This document shows, in pieces, positions 7,858 to 16,918 of a DNA stretch of 64,000 nt (positions are counted from its first letter, which is position 1; every line of letters starts with the position of its first letter). The DNA is taken from contig CALAUA010000010.1 of the NCBI GenBank assembly GCA_937891975.1, positions 1 to 64,000 on the forward strand, read 5' to 3'. Source of the DNA: an uncultured Bacteroidales bacterium. GTDB taxonomy: Bacteria > Bacteroidota > Bacteroidia > Bacteroidales > Paludibacteraceae. Below the pieces are notes generated by a model, which saw nothing but the letters and a program-made list of their open reading frames with translations, did no database searches and was not told the DNA's origin. Position numbers and translations under genes: made by a program.

Positions 7858-9381
7858 TTACTTTGCGTAGGAAACAGCACGTGTTTCGCGGATGACAGTG
7901 ATGCGGATTTGACCAGGATAGGTCATCTCATCTTGGATACGCTTAGCGATGTCGAATGAGAGTAGCTCGGTCTCCTTGTCAGTGAGTTTGTCTGCACCTA
8001 CGATGACACGGAGTTCGCGACCTGCTTGGAGTGCATAGGTCTTGGTAACTCCAGGATAGGACATAGCGATGTTCTCAAGATCGTTGAGGCGTTTTACGTA
8101 TGCCTCTACAATCTCACGACGTGCACCAGGACGTGCGCCAGAGATAGCATCACAAGCTTGTACGATAGGAGCAATGATAGACTCCATCTCACACTCTTCG
8201 TGGTGAGCACCCACCGCATTGCAGATATCTGGTTTCTCGCCATACTTCTCGCAGAGTTTCATACCCAGCTGTGCGTGTGGCATCTCCATATCCTCGTCGC
8301 TGACCTTACCAATATCGTGGAGCAAACCTGCGCGACGCGCTTTTTTAATATTCAAGCCAAGTTCAGCCGCCATAGCCGCACATAGATTAGCTGTTTCGCG
8401 TGCGTGCATAAGGAGGTTTTGACCATAACTGGAGCGGTACTTCATCTTACCGATAAGGCGTACAAGTTCGGGGTGCATGCCATGGATACCGAGGTCGATG
8501 GTAGTACGTTTACCTGTCTCGATGATCTCTTCCTCTACTTGCTTAGTCACCTTAGCAACAACCTCTTCGATACGTGCAGGGTGGATACGACCGTCTTGCA
8601 CGAGTTGGTGGAGTGAGAGGCGTGCAATCTCACGGCGAACAGGGTCGAAAGCAGAGAGAGTGATGGCTTCTGGGGTATCATCCACTACAATCTCCACGCC
8701 AGTAGCCGCTTCGAGGGCACGAATATTACGTCCCTCACGACCAATAATACGTCCCTTAACCTCGTCATTATCAATATGAAATACCGAAACTGCATTCTCC
8801 ACAGTCGCCTCAGAAGCGATACGTTGGATAGATTGGATGATGATCTTCTTAGCCTCTTTGCTAGCTGTGAGACGAGCCTCATCCATGGTGTCGTTGATGT
8901 ATGCCATCGCAGCTGTTTTGGCTTCATCGCGAAGAGCATCCACGAGTTGTTTTTTTGCTTCTTCTGCCGAAAGCCCAGAGATTTGCTCAAGTTGTTGCTC
9001 AGCTTTTTGGTGAAGTCGTTCTACCTCTTGCGACTTATGCTCAATAGCTTTTTGTTGATTTTCAATCTGTTGCTTAGCTTGATTCAGTTCGTTTTGTGCA
9101 CGCTGTACTTCCCCTTGCTTTTGGTTGAGCTGTTGTTCGCGTTGCTGTTGGCGTTGTTCTTGTTGGTGGAGTTTTTGCTCAGCTTGACGCACTTGATTTT
9201 CGTGTTCGAGTTTCAATGCAATGAATTTCTCTTTTGCCTCAATGATTTTGTTCTTTTTAATCACTTCCGCCTCATTCTCCGCTTTTCGGAGCATACCTTT
9301 GCGATGGAATCGAAATCCGAGGAAGCTAATAAGTGCTCCCACCAGCATAGATCCCAATCCTATAAGTAAATTTTCTAACAT
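7858..9381 (-). CDS. rny: Ribonuclease Y
   Basis: 507 aa. N-terminal membrane anchor (LLIGLGSMLVGALISFLGF), long Glu/Gln/Lys-rich coiled coil (about 30-190), KH RNA-binding domain (GRIIGREGRNIRALEAATGVEIVVDDTPEAITLS, about 205-250) and HD metal-dependent nuclease domain (LLHDIGK about residue 355). Membrane-attached endoribonuclease that starts mRNA turnover. Full family length and order. Last gene of the minus-strand operon starting with pdxJ, after zapA. Confidence 0.97.
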   Translation of the reverse strand: MLENLLIGLGSMLVGALISFLGFRFHRKGMLRKAENEAEVIKKNKIIEAKEKFIALKLEHENQVRQAEQKLHQQEQRQQQREQQLNQKQGEVQRAQNELNQAKQQIENQQKAIEHKSQEVERLHQKAEQQLEQISGLSAEEAKKQLVDALRDEAKTAAMAYINDTMDEARLTASKEAKKIIIQSIQRIASEATVENAVSVFHIDNDEVKGRIIGREGRNIRALEAATGVEIVVDDTPEAITLSAFDPVRREIARLSLHQLVQDGRIHPARIEEVVAKVTKQVEEEIIETGKRTTIDLGIHGMHPELVRLIGKMKYRSSYGQNLLMHARETANLCAAMAAELGLNIKKARRAGLLHDIGKVSDEDMEMPHAQLGMKLCEKYGEKPDICNAVGAHHEECEMESIIAPIVQACDAISGARPGARREIVEAYVKRLNDLENIAMSYPGVTKTYALQAGRELRVIVGADKLTDKETELLSFDIAKRIQDEMTYPGQIRITVIRETRAVSYAK

Positions 9382-9390
9382 AAGTATCTG

Positions 9391-9681
9391 TTATTTAATT
9401 TGTTGTAAAATTAGTTTATTTAGTTCTTGTATTTTTTCATCAATAGGCTGCAAGCGATGAGCATGTGCATCGGCTTGCAAGTTGACCGCCATATCCAACG
9501 CTACATATACCCAAAGTTGTTCTGCCGAACGATTTGGGGCGATTTTCTGGTAATGACGATATCGCTCGTTAATCATCTCAGCAGCCTTACGATAGAGGTG
9601 TTCCTTATCCGCCTGCACATTGAGCGAGATATGGTGTGCATCTAGTTGCAGAGTAATATGTTGTTTGCGCGATTCCATCAT
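9391..9681 (-). CDS. zapA: Cell division protein ZapA
   Basis: 96 aa. N-terminal ZapA head (ITLQLDAHHISLNVQADKEHLYRKAAEMINERYRHY) and C-terminal coiled coil (VALDMAVNLQADAHA...IQELNKLI). ZapA bundles FtsZ filaments at the division ring. The start overlaps the previous stop by 4 bp, so it is probably translationally coupled to the small coiled-coil gene before it. Length is usual for the family. Confidence 0.9.
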   Translation of the reverse strand: MMESRKQHITLQLDAHHISLNVQADKEHLYRKAAEMINERYRHYQKIAPNRSAEQLWVYVALDMAVNLQADAHAHRLQPIDEKIQELNKLILQQIK

Positions 9682-9968
9682 TGTTTCAAGACATCTAGTG
9701 CCTTATCAATCTGCGAGATAATGGCAGTCAATTTTTGTCGAACTTTCAAGCGCTCTTCCTCGTTATGTCCCTCTTCTGTGATGAGAGCGTGCGCTATCTG
9801 AAGTCGATTATATTGCTGTTTTAACTGCTGCAGCTCAGCATGCGATTGCAGTATTTCCTCTCGTTGGCGGATATTTTCCTCTTTGAGAAGTTGCATATCC
9901 TCCTGCAACTTCTGATATTGAGAAAGAAGTTGTTGAAGGTTCTGCTCTAAAGCAACGAGAGATTCCAC
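9678..9968 (-). CDS. Small coiled-coil protein upstream of zapA
   Basis: 96 aa, almost entirely heptad-patterned helix (LEQNLQQLLSQYQKLQEDMQ...LKQQYNRLQIAHALI) with a second short helix at the C-terminus. No signal peptide. Position before zapA with a 4-bp overlap suggests a division-associated helper, comparable in kind to ZapB. That is an inference from composition and context, since coiled coils cannot be assigned by similarity. Confidence 0.7.
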   Translation of the reverse strand: MESLVALEQNLQQLLSQYQKLQEDMQLLKEENIRQREEILQSHAELQQLKQQYNRLQIAHALITEEGHNEEERLKVRQKLTAIISQIDKALDVLKQ

Positions 9969-9976
9969 GTGTGTTA

Positions 9977-10004
9977 ATTTTGAATTATGAATTCAGAATT
10001 AGAA
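9977..10004. repeat. Heptameric tandem repeat at gene junction
   Basis: Four 7-bp units of the form ATTxxGA/ATTxAGA overlapping the stop codon of the DUF3078 gene. Confidence 0.65.
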
Positions 10005-11084
10005 GCTATAACCAATACCTAAACCTAGCGTACCCTTGAATTGTACACGTTCAGCAGCAATACCTTCTGCATTAGCAATCTTCACACCATTGTAGTATTT
10101 GAGCGAGGTGGAAAGAGTCACATTAAGGCATTTGAGGAATTGGTAAGAAATAGCGGCATCCCAATCTACATCGAAATTACCGAAACGTTGATTATTATCT
10201 TGATAACCTATCTTCGTATAAGCAGCATCATTCGCATATGATTTTCCTGCTATACCTTCTGCATAATATTCACCAGCAGCATCTTGGTAGATTTCGGTTT
10301 TATTCCATGCATATGGGGTGTAAAGACTAACCGAAGTAATAATTTTCAAATCTTTATAGGTATAGTTGATAGCACCTTTAATAGAAAGACCCAATTGACC
10401 ACGCAAGTTACTATCGTAGTTTTTGATTACTTTACCTGTAGCATCATCTACATCATATTTCCATACAGCATAACTCTCTTTGAGTGATTGACCTAAACCT
10501 GGTTGGTCTGTAGCATATTTATTCTCTAATTTATCACTCACATATACTGATGTTAGACGACCTGCTACTGGGGATATATATACAGAGAAGATATCGTTTG
10601 GTTTCCAGTCAATACCCACAGCGATATCAGTATAAGCAGGAGCCAAAAATTTCGAAATAATTGGATCGTATGCGGCCGATACACCATAGGTACGACCTGG
10701 AGCAAACTGGCTCTTAAAATCTGCAGATGCAGTCAAATACCAAGCCTTGTGGAATTGCCAACCGAACTTAGTATTGAAATTGATTTTGTCACTAGATTTT
10801 TGGAAAGGATCAAAGTCTTGGTCAATATAAGAAAGACCATATTCCAAATCCACATTAGTTTCCCATGAAAGATCGTTCTCATTGTACAAAAGACGCACTT
10901 TACCAAAAGCAACTCCATTAACATTGTTGTTACCACCAGCAGCCCAATTAACAAGACCAGTAGCACTAGCATTCAATCCTACAACACCATTGCAAGACCA
11001 TGGAGAAGGTTTCTGTTCTGCTTCTTGTGCTACAGCAAAAGCAGCAAAGCAGATAGAGAAGATAGAAAGTAAGTATTTTTTCAT
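9999..11084 (-). CDS. DUF3078 outer-membrane-type protein
   Basis: 361 aa. Signal peptide (MKKYLLSIFSICFAAFAVAQ), then the DUF3078 pattern: W..NG.VGLNASATGLVNWAAGGNNNVNG, LLYNENDLSWETNVDLEYGLS, DKINFNTKFGWQFHKAWYLTASADFKSQFAPG. Ends in beta strands finishing LGLGIGYSF, suggesting a beta-barrel. Family function unknown. A second, more divergent member lies at 16919-18166. In the pdxJ-rny operon. Confidence 0.85.
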   Translation of the reverse strand: MKKYLLSIFSICFAAFAVAQEAEQKPSPWSCNGVVGLNASATGLVNWAAGGNNNVNGVAFGKVRLLYNENDLSWETNVDLEYGLSYIDQDFDPFQKSSDKINFNTKFGWQFHKAWYLTASADFKSQFAPGRTYGVSAAYDPIISKFLAPAYTDIAVGIDWKPNDIFSVYISPVAGRLTSVYVSDKLENKYATDQPGLGQSLKESYAVWKYDVDDATGKVIKNYDSNLRGQLGLSIKGAINYTYKDLKIITSVSLYTPYAWNKTEIYQDAAGEYYAEGIAGKSYANDAAYTKIGYQDNNQRFGNFDVDWDAAISYQFLKCLNVTLSTSLKYYNGVKIANAEGIAAERVQFKGTLGLGIGYSF

Positions 11085-11124
11085 TTTGTGTCTAATTTTA
11101 TTGGTTTATATATTTATCTGATTA

Positions 11125-11652
11125 TCAATACTGTGCAGCATCATATACTTGATCAGCCACTTCCGAGCCCGCCACTTTCTCAATGATGCAGAATGCAAAA
11201 TCACTGCTTAATCCGGGTCCCTTGGCGGTAATAATATTTTTAGATTCTACCACCAAACCATCAATATAACTTTCGCCAAGATACTCTTCGAATCCTGGAT
11301 AGCAGGTCGCTTGTTTGCCTTGCAAGATACCCAATCTTCCTAATACAGAAGGTGCGGCACAGATGGCAGCAATGAATTTATCTTGTTCGTTATGCTTAAC
11401 CAAGAGTTCGCACAAAGGCTTACGTTCGTATAGATTGGTGGCACCACCTGGCAAAATAAGCATCTCTGCATCAGCAAAATCCACATCTTGGAAGAGTTTA
11501 TCTGCTTTTACCGAGATATTATGAGCTCCTAAGACCGATTCAACACCTGTTATCGACACTGTGGTCAATGCGATATTGGCACGTCTTAATAGGTCGATTG
11601 TCGTGATGGCTTCGATTTCCTCGAATCCATTGTCTAAGAAGATGTAATTCAT
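11125..11652 (-). CDS. DJ-1/PfpI family protein (YajL/ThiJ-like)
   Basis: 175 aa, complete. The glutamine-amidotransferase-like fold is recognised by GFEEIEAITTIDLLRRA at the N-terminus, LILPGG at 66-70 and the nucleophile-elbow cysteine C98 in AAICAAPSVLG. GPGLSSDFAFCIIE near the C-terminus is also typical. DJ-1 relatives act as glyoxalases, deglycases or redox chaperones; which one applies here is open. Cytoplasmic. Cotranscribed between tonB and the DUF3078 gene. Confidence 0.88.
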   Translation of the reverse strand: MNYIFLDNGFEEIEAITTIDLLRRANIALTTVSITGVESVLGAHNISVKADKLFQDVDFADAEMLILPGGATNLYERKPLCELLVKHNEQDKFIAAICAAPSVLGRLGILQGKQATCYPGFEEYLGESYIDGLVVESKNIITAKGPGLSSDFAFCIIEKVAGSEVADQVYDAAQY

Positions 11653-11666
11653 ACTTGTTGTTGATT

Positions 11667-12488
11667 TTAGTTGAGTTTGAATGTATATGTAATTTTACCT
11701 ATTTGAGGTGTATCTCCTTCTGTAAATTTAGCTTGTCTGGCAGCCTGCAATGCCAATTGCTGTGTAGCACGATCGGATATAGTAGTTCCTCCCGTAACCG
11801 TAGCATTGGTGACATTACCCGCTGCATCCACCATGATTTGCACAACAACCTGCCCTGCCTGCGCAAAATCAGATGATGGTTCGGGTAGGCGTTTGACATC
11901 TCTGCCATAAAGCGACCACTGTGTGCCGTTGGTGATGCCCATACCCTTGCCCACAGGATTACCTTTAGTTCCCGCAGTATTGCTGTCAGATGCATTATCA
12001 GCATTTGCTCCTTCGGCGGTACCTGCTTGTCCAAAGAGGTCTTTCACTTGGTTGTTGATAGCCTCCTGCTCTTTGGCACGTTGCTCTGCGAGGGCTTTCT
12101 CTTTTGCAATACGTTCTGCCTCTACGCGTGCTTCTTCCTCCTGACGTTTACGTATCAACTCCTCTTCTTCCGCTCTACGTTTAGCCTCTTCTGTTTGCTT
12201 TGCGAGTGCCAACGATTCTTCATCCTCTTGCACTATCAAATCATTGTTCGACGGACGTGCAGGAGCTGCAGGCGCAGGGATTTGTTCTACTTGTGTAATC
12301 GCATCCAATGGACGCACATCAGGCATACCACCCCCCTCATCAGCATCACCAAATGCCACTACTATCCCCTCATCTTCCGTCTGTACAGGGGCTTGTACTT
12401 GCAGCCACCATAGCAGCAAAAAGATGAGGCACATAGAAATAATCGTACCTACCGAAGCGATAATATGGGATTGGGATTGTTTGCTCAC
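11667..12488 (-). CDS. tonB: TonB-like energy transducer
   Basis: 273 aa. N-terminal transmembrane anchor (IIASVGTIISMCLIFLLLWWLQV), an acidic/Pro segment, a long charged helix (LALAKQTEEAKRRAEEEELIRKRQEEEARVEAERIAKEKA) spanning the periplasm, and a C-terminal TonB-type domain (QVVVQIMVDAAGNVTNATVTGG...ALQAARQAKF). It overlaps exbD by 4 bp. With ExbB and ExbD it would couple the proton gradient to outer-membrane receptors, possibly including the SusC protein in this window. Confidence 0.88.
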   Translation of the reverse strand: MSKQSQSHIIASVGTIISMCLIFLLLWWLQVQAPVQTEDEGIVVAFGDADEGGGMPDVRPLDAITQVEQIPAPAAPARPSNNDLIVQEDEESLALAKQTEEAKRRAEEEELIRKRQEEEARVEAERIAKEKALAEQRAKEQEAINNQVKDLFGQAGTAEGANADNASDSNTAGTKGNPVGKGMGITNGTQWSLYGRDVKRLPEPSSDFAQAGQVVVQIMVDAAGNVTNATVTGGTTISDRATQQLALQAARQAKFTEGDTPQIGKITYTFKLN

Positions 12489-12892
12489 TTCTTTGTAGCG
12501 ATTACGATTTTCATCTTATGCTGATTAGCGATATCCAACACATGTACCACATCGCGGTATGGGATGTCTTGGTCTGCATGTAATGCAATATACATACTAC
12601 TATCCTGCTGCTGAATCATTGAGAGGTAGCCCTCCAACTCATCTGCTGCTATAGTCACGGGTTTTTGCCTGCCGAGTGCTACGTAGTAATTACCCAAATT
12701 GTCAATGCTCACTTTGGCTACTACCTGCTTAGTCGTGGTTTTCGCACGTGCAGTAGGCAAGTTAATTTTGATATCATTGGGCGAAGACATCGTACTTGCC
12801 ATTACGAAGAATAGCAACAGCAAGAAAATGAGGTCAGTCATGGACGACATCGCAAACGTAGCCTCTACCCTATTTCGTCTTTTTAATGCCAT
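12485..12892 (-). CDS. exbD: ExbD/TolR biopolymer transport protein
   Basis: 135 aa. One N-terminal transmembrane helix (SSMTDLIFLLLLFFVMASTM) with the membrane Asp that carries protons, then the small periplasmic ExbD domain (LPTARAKTTTKQVVAKVSIDNLGNYYV...IALHADQDIPYRDVVHVLDIANQHKMKIVIAT). Pairs with ExbB upstream and TonB downstream, with which it overlaps by 4 bp. Confidence 0.94.
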   Translation of the reverse strand: MALKRRNRVEATFAMSSMTDLIFLLLLFFVMASTMSSPNDIKINLPTARAKTTTKQVVAKVSIDNLGNYYVALGRQKPVTIAADELEGYLSMIQQQDSSMYIALHADQDIPYRDVVHVLDIANQHKMKIVIATKK

Positions 12893-12898
12893 AACTTC

Positions 12899-12919
12899 AG
12901 TTTAAAGTTTATAGTTTAA
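12899..12919. repeat. Heptameric repeat between exbB and exbD
   Basis: Three 7-bp units AGTTTA(A/T) in the short exbB-exbD spacer. Confidence 0.65.
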
Positions 12920-12927
12920 AGGCAGGA

Positions 12928-13635
12928 TTATGCGGGTTCATTAAGAAGATCCATGAACTCCATGGTGCGAGATTCCAATTGACGAACCACGCGGTCAATA
13001 CGCGACACCAGCAGGTTATACGCAAACATCGCCAAAATACCTACAATCAAACCACCTACGGTAGTCACCATGGCTTGATACATACCCTCAGAGAGTGAAG
13101 ATATCTCAATCACTCCACTCGCATTTTGCGCCATGTTGAAGAACGTTTGAATCATACCTAGTACTGTACCCAAGAAACCCAACATCGGAGCACCTGCGGC
13201 GATAGTAGCCATCAGCACCAGACCTTTCTCCAACTGACTCACCTCCAAGTTACCTACATTCTCTATCGCCACTTGTACGTCCTGCATTGGGCGACCGATA
13301 CGTGTAATACCTTTCTCCACCATATGCGCAGAAGGAGTATCCTCTTTGCGGCACAACTTGATAGCCGAATCAATCTTACCCTCTTTGATATAATCACGAA
13401 TACGATTCATAAAGGTCTTATCCTCTTTGGTCGCTTTGGTCAGAACTACCATACGTTCGATAAACAGGTAAATACCAAACGCCAACATCAGTGCCAGCAC
13501 TATCATAATCCATCCACCATACTCAGCCATAGTGAGCAGGTTGATTGAATTTTCCACTACAGTTTCTTCTACCACTGCCACTGTATCTTGCACAGCGGTC
13601 AATGTGTCCATGTCAGTTTGAATTTGAAAGAGCAT
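12928..13635 (-). CDS. exbB: ExbB/TolQ/MotA proton channel protein
   Basis: Up to 235 aa. Three transmembrane helices: about 38-58 (WIMIVLALMLAFGIYLFIE), then the pair typical of the MotA/TolQ/ExbB domain (LVLMATIAAGAPMLGFLGTVLGMIQTF and MVTTVGGLIVGILAMFAYNLL). The start at 13635 overlaps the end of pdxJ by 23 bp. A second ATG at 13611 lies just past the pdxJ stop and may be the real start, giving 227 aa. Forms the inner-membrane motor with ExbD for TonB. Confidence 0.94.
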   Translation of the reverse strand: MLFQIQTDMDTLTAVQDTVAVVEETVVENSINLLTMAEYGGWIMIVLALMLAFGIYLFIERMVVLTKATKEDKTFMNRIRDYIKEGKIDSAIKLCRKEDTPSAHMVEKGITRIGRPMQDVQVAIENVGNLEVSQLEKGLVLMATIAAGAPMLGFLGTVLGMIQTFFNMAQNASGVIEISSLSEGMYQAMVTTVGGLIVGILAMFAYNLLVSRIDRVVRQLESRTMEFMDLLNEPA

Positions 13636-14335
13636 ATTTGTATTGTTTTATAGTTTCTTCTATTCCTAAATACAGCGCATCAGCAATCAACGCATGACCG
13701 ATACTCACCTCATCGAGCCAAGGAAACGCTTGGGCAAACGCCTTGAGATTACGCAGGTTCAGGTCATGACCTGCGTTCAGACCAAGCCCCAACTCGTGCG
13801 CCTTCTCTGCCGCAGGACGGTACTGCGCGATGGCTGTTTCTGGATCATGGTCATATAGTTCGGCATATGGACCTGTATAAAGCTCCACCCTATCTGCACC
13901 TGCCTTGGCAGCATATTCCACCATCTCTACATCGGCATCCACAAACACCGACACACGAATACCAGCATTCTTAAAACGCTGAATGATAGCCGTCAACTTC
14001 GCCAAGTGCGCCTTCGTATCCCACCCATGATTACTTGTCAATTGATTATGGGCATCGGGCACTAGAGTTACTTGCGCAGGCTTCACATCTAGCACCAAAT
14101 CCATAAAAGCTGGCTCAGGATTACCTTCAATATTAAATTCGGTAGAGACCACAGGTTTAAGCGCGTATACGTCTGCTCGTGTTATGTGTCGTTCATCAGG
14201 GCGAGGATGTACCGTAATCCCCTCAGCACCAAAGCTTTCGCAATCTATCGCAAATTGTTGTACATTAGGAAGATTACCCCCACGTGCATTACGGAGCGTC
14301 GCCACCTTATTAATATTTACACTTAACCTTGTCAT
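13613..14335 (-). CDS. pdxJ: Pyridoxine 5'-phosphate synthase
   Basis: About 240 aa from 14335 (MTRLSVNINKVATLRNARGG). The open frame runs 16 codons further up, but that part overlaps the -7 box, so 14335 is preferred. PdxJ TIM barrel: NINKVATLRNARGGN, ECDSFGAEGITVHPRPDERHI-like segment, LVPDAHNQLTSNHGWD, VSVFVDAD, ELYTGPYAE and GLGLNAGHDLNLRNL. Condenses 1-amino-acetone 3-phosphate with deoxyxylulose 5-phosphate in vitamin B6 synthesis. First gene of the operon running to rny. Confidence 0.95.
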   Translation of the reverse strand: MTRLSVNINKVATLRNARGGNLPNVQQFAIDCESFGAEGITVHPRPDERHITRADVYALKPVVSTEFNIEGNPEPAFMDLVLDVKPAQVTLVPDAHNQLTSNHGWDTKAHLAKLTAIIQRFKNAGIRVSVFVDADVEMVEYAAKAGADRVELYTGPYAELYDHDPETAIAQYRPAAEKAHELGLGLNAGHDLNLRNLKAFAQAFPWLDEVSIGHALIADALYLGIEETIKQYKYALSNSN

Positions 14336-14343
14336 AATCGCTG

Positions 14344-14375
14344 CAAAGGTACAAAAAAAATGGTAAATATGCAAA
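14344..14375 (-). promoter_or_regulatory. Promoter of the pdxJ-exbBD-tonB-...-rny operon
   Basis: Minus strand: TTTG (14372-14375), 20-bp spacer with a T/A-run, TACCTTTG (14344-14351). The pdxJ ATG is only 8 bp past the -7 box, so the transcript is leaderless or nearly so. Confidence 0.8.
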
Positions 14376-14505
14376 TTTTTCAAGAAAAAGTTTCATAGCA
14401 CCATTCTTTGCCGAATCATACGGTAAAGTGCTAGGCAAGATTCGTGTGACTTTCGGTTAACCGTCGGGAAAGGTAAGGAGATTATTAGGTTATTCTTCCA
14501 TTGAT

Positions 14506-15063
14506 TTATGGTTCGAATAAGTTTTGTAGTTTGTCGAAACGAGCGACCGCCTCAGACCCATATTTCCACATATGTTGTCGGATTTTAGTCATCGGTTTAT
14601 CCTGCCCTAGTTTGGTTTTAGAATAAAACTTATCGGCATAGCATATGAGTTTTTCCTCAAGTGTTTGCGGAGAGTATTCTCGCAATGGCATAGGCAAGTG
14701 CTCGCGAACAATCTGCTCATATGTAATACCAGTACCCGTATGACGTTCAGCGACTTGCGCATGTTTAGGCAATCCCTCTTGACGAAGAATTTCAGCACCG
14801 AGATAGCCATGTTCGATGTAGGCATGGGTACCCATACAATGAATTTTGGGCGCATCACAAAGCACCACACCTATATCATGCAACATTGCAGCTTCTTCTA
14901 TGAATATAGGGTCTATTTCCCCCGACTCTATCCATTCTGGGTGTGCCTTAAGAATCGCTAACGCACGGTCAGCCACTTGGCGTGAATGGGTCAAAAGAAT
15001 ATGCTGCAGCTCCACATTACCTGCACAATACTTAGCTATTAATCCCTCGTAGTCAATCATCAC
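14506..15063 (-). CDS. HD-domain (HDIG) phosphohydrolase family protein
   Basis: 185 aa. Small HD domain with THSRQVADRALAIL (first metal His), AAMLHDIGVV (HD), HAYIEHGYLGAEIL and VAERHTGTGIT, and a downstream Asp in CYADKFYSKT. Likely metal-dependent phosphohydrolase on a nucleotide or phosphate ester; the substrate cannot be told. Last gene of the secA operon, 12 bp after nadK. Spacer 14384-14505 holds no gene. Confidence 0.85.
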   Translation of the reverse strand: MMIDYEGLIAKYCAGNVELQHILLTHSRQVADRALAILKAHPEWIESGEIDPIFIEEAAMLHDIGVVLCDAPKIHCMGTHAYIEHGYLGAEILRQEGLPKHAQVAERHTGTGITYEQIVREHLPMPLREYSPQTLEEKLICYADKFYSKTKLGQDKPMTKIRQHMWKYGSEAVARFDKLQNLFEP

Positions 15064-15075
15064 AACTATAAACTA

Positions 15076-15930
15076 TTACTTCCCCCAATAGAGTTTATCT
15101 TTCAGGGATTGCATGAAATTTTGCCCTTGAATACGCACCAATTTGATTGTACGTTGCGAGCGTTCAATATGCAGTTGAATATCATGGTTTAACACTTGGC
15201 TGCGTCCGTCCACACTCAGCATAAAATTACCATTACGGCTTGAAATTGTAACGTCAATCTTGCTATCATCCAACACAACCAATGGTCGGATATTCAAGCT
15301 ATGCGTTGCTACTGGTGTAAGGATAATCGCATTAACATGTGGATCAAGCAATGGACCGCCAACACTTAAATTATAAGCTGTTGATCCTGTAGGTGTTGCA
15401 ATAAGCAGACCATCGGCTTTGTACTTATGCAAAAATTCTCCATTGAGGGTCACATCCACCGTAATCATACTGCTCAAACCCGATTTCAGTACTGCTATCT
15501 CGTTGAGAGCATAAGGGGAAGCTATCTTACCCTCTTGTTGACATGACACTTCCAGCATACGACGCTGCTCTATCGTATAATTATTGGTGATTAATTGATC
15601 AAGTACTGCATCAATATTATCGGTCTGCACTTCAGCTAGATAGCCCAGATGTCCACAGTTGATACCTAGAATAGGAATATCCAAATGACCAACCAACGAA
15701 GCAGTAGTCAAAAAAGTTCCATCACCACCCACTGATAATGCGAAATCTATCGTTTCACCCGTCTGCGAAATATAATCTTCCACAGATGGAAACTCGCGAT
15801 TAAAAGCCTCATGACGAAGTTCCTGTGAAAGCACAATATCCACCTCACGCAATTGCAGAAACTCAACAATGTGCTTCACCTCACGGATTGTATCGGAGCG
15901 AAGGGTATTCCCAAAAATAGCGATTGTCAT
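15076..15930 (-). CDS. nadK: NAD kinase
   Basis: 284 aa. GGDGT motif (SVGGDGTFLTTASLVG) for ATP/NAD binding, GINCGHLGYLAEV, the NE motif in YALNEIAVL, and DGLLIATPTGSTAYNLSVGGPLLDP. Phosphorylates NAD to NADP in the cytoplasm. Full family length. Sits between fmt (6 bp) and the HD gene. Confidence 0.96.
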   Translation of the reverse strand: MTIAIFGNTLRSDTIREVKHIVEFLQLREVDIVLSQELRHEAFNREFPSVEDYISQTGETIDFALSVGGDGTFLTTASLVGHLDIPILGINCGHLGYLAEVQTDNIDAVLDQLITNNYTIEQRRMLEVSCQQEGKIASPYALNEIAVLKSGLSSMITVDVTLNGEFLHKYKADGLLIATPTGSTAYNLSVGGPLLDPHVNAIILTPVATHSLNIRPLVVLDDSKIDVTISSRNGNFMLSVDGRSQVLNHDIQLHIERSQRTIKLVRIQGQNFMQSLKDKLYWGK

Positions 15931-15934
15931 AATT

Positions 15935-15955
15935 GTTTAGTGTTTAGAGTTTAGT
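15935..15955. repeat. Heptameric repeat in the fmt-nadK junction
   Basis: Three 7-bp units GTTTAG(T/A), the same unit as at 56078-56105. It overlaps the end of fmt, so the last Fmt residues are encoded within it. Confidence 0.7.
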
Positions 15956-16890
15956 GAATTTTTTAGACCATTGAGGAGTGCAGCAGCATTCATGCGTTTT
16001 TTGCCAGGAAGCTGCAATTCTAGGATATCCACATAACCATCAGCGCATGGGACAATAATATGTCCCTTCTGCTCAGCCTGTTGCGTAATCTCCACCTTAT
16101 ATACCTTTGCCCCCTTTAACACCTCTGCTAACGGGTGAACAGTAGGCATTTCATTGATCCATGCAGCAGGATACGGACTTAATCCACGCACATGATTACG
16201 GATACGCTCAGCGTTCCATGAGAAATCAATGGCACAAGTATCCTTAAAGATTTTAGGCGCAGGACGCAAAGGAATAGTATCATCTTGTGGAAGAGTAGGG
16301 AGCGTTACTCCCTGATTTTCAGCATCTATGATAGAATCCACTGTGCGTGTAACAAGCGTTGCTCCCATCACCATTAGTCTGTCATGCACAGAACCCACAT
16401 TCTCGTCTTGAGCAATCGAAATACGTTCCTGCATGATGATATTACCAGTATCAATCTCGTGCTGAAGCATAAAAGTCGTAGCTCCTGTTTCGGTATCGCC
16501 ATTCATCACCGCCCAATTGATAGGTGCCGCACCACGATATTGTGGCAATAACGAAGCATGCAAATTAAATGTACCCAAGCGAGGCATATTCCATACCACT
16601 TCCGGCAGCATACGAAATGCCACAACTATCTGCAAATCTGCCTGATACGAACATAATTCTTGCAAGAAGGCCTCATCTTTCAAACGCTCAGGTTGCAACA
16701 CGGGCAAGCCCACTGAAAGAGCATACTGTTTTACGGCAGAGTACTGCAACTGATGCCCTCTACCTGCTGGTTTATCGGGCATAGTGACCGCAGCCACCAC
16801 ATTATACCCCCCCTCTACCAAGGCACGCAAACTTTCCACCGCGAAGTCTGGTGTGCCCATATAAATAATTCGTATTGATTGCTTATCCAT
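15937..16890 (-). CDS. fmt: Methionyl-tRNA formyltransferase
   Basis: 317 aa. N-terminal formyltransferase domain with IYMGTPDFAVESLRAL, the catalytic NLHASLLPQYRGAAPINWAVMNGDTETGATTF (Asn, His) and a following conserved Asp region (EIDTGNII). C-terminal tRNA-binding domain starts near residue 210 (IDFSWNAERIRNHVRGLSPYPAAW). Formylates initiator Met-tRNA with 10-formyl-THF. Complete. Confidence 0.97.
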   Translation of the reverse strand: MDKQSIRIIYMGTPDFAVESLRALVEGGYNVVAAVTMPDKPAGRGHQLQYSAVKQYALSVGLPVLQPERLKDEAFLQELCSYQADLQIVVAFRMLPEVVWNMPRLGTFNLHASLLPQYRGAAPINWAVMNGDTETGATTFMLQHEIDTGNIIMQERISIAQDENVGSVHDRLMVMGATLVTRTVDSIIDAENQGVTLPTLPQDDTIPLRPAPKIFKDTCAIDFSWNAERIRNHVRGLSPYPAAWINEMPTVHPLAEVLKGAKVYKVEITQQAEQKGHIIVPCADGYVDILELQLPGKKRMNAAALLNGLKNSLNSKH

Positions 16891-16918
16891 AATATATTAC
16901 TATATCACAAACTGTCAA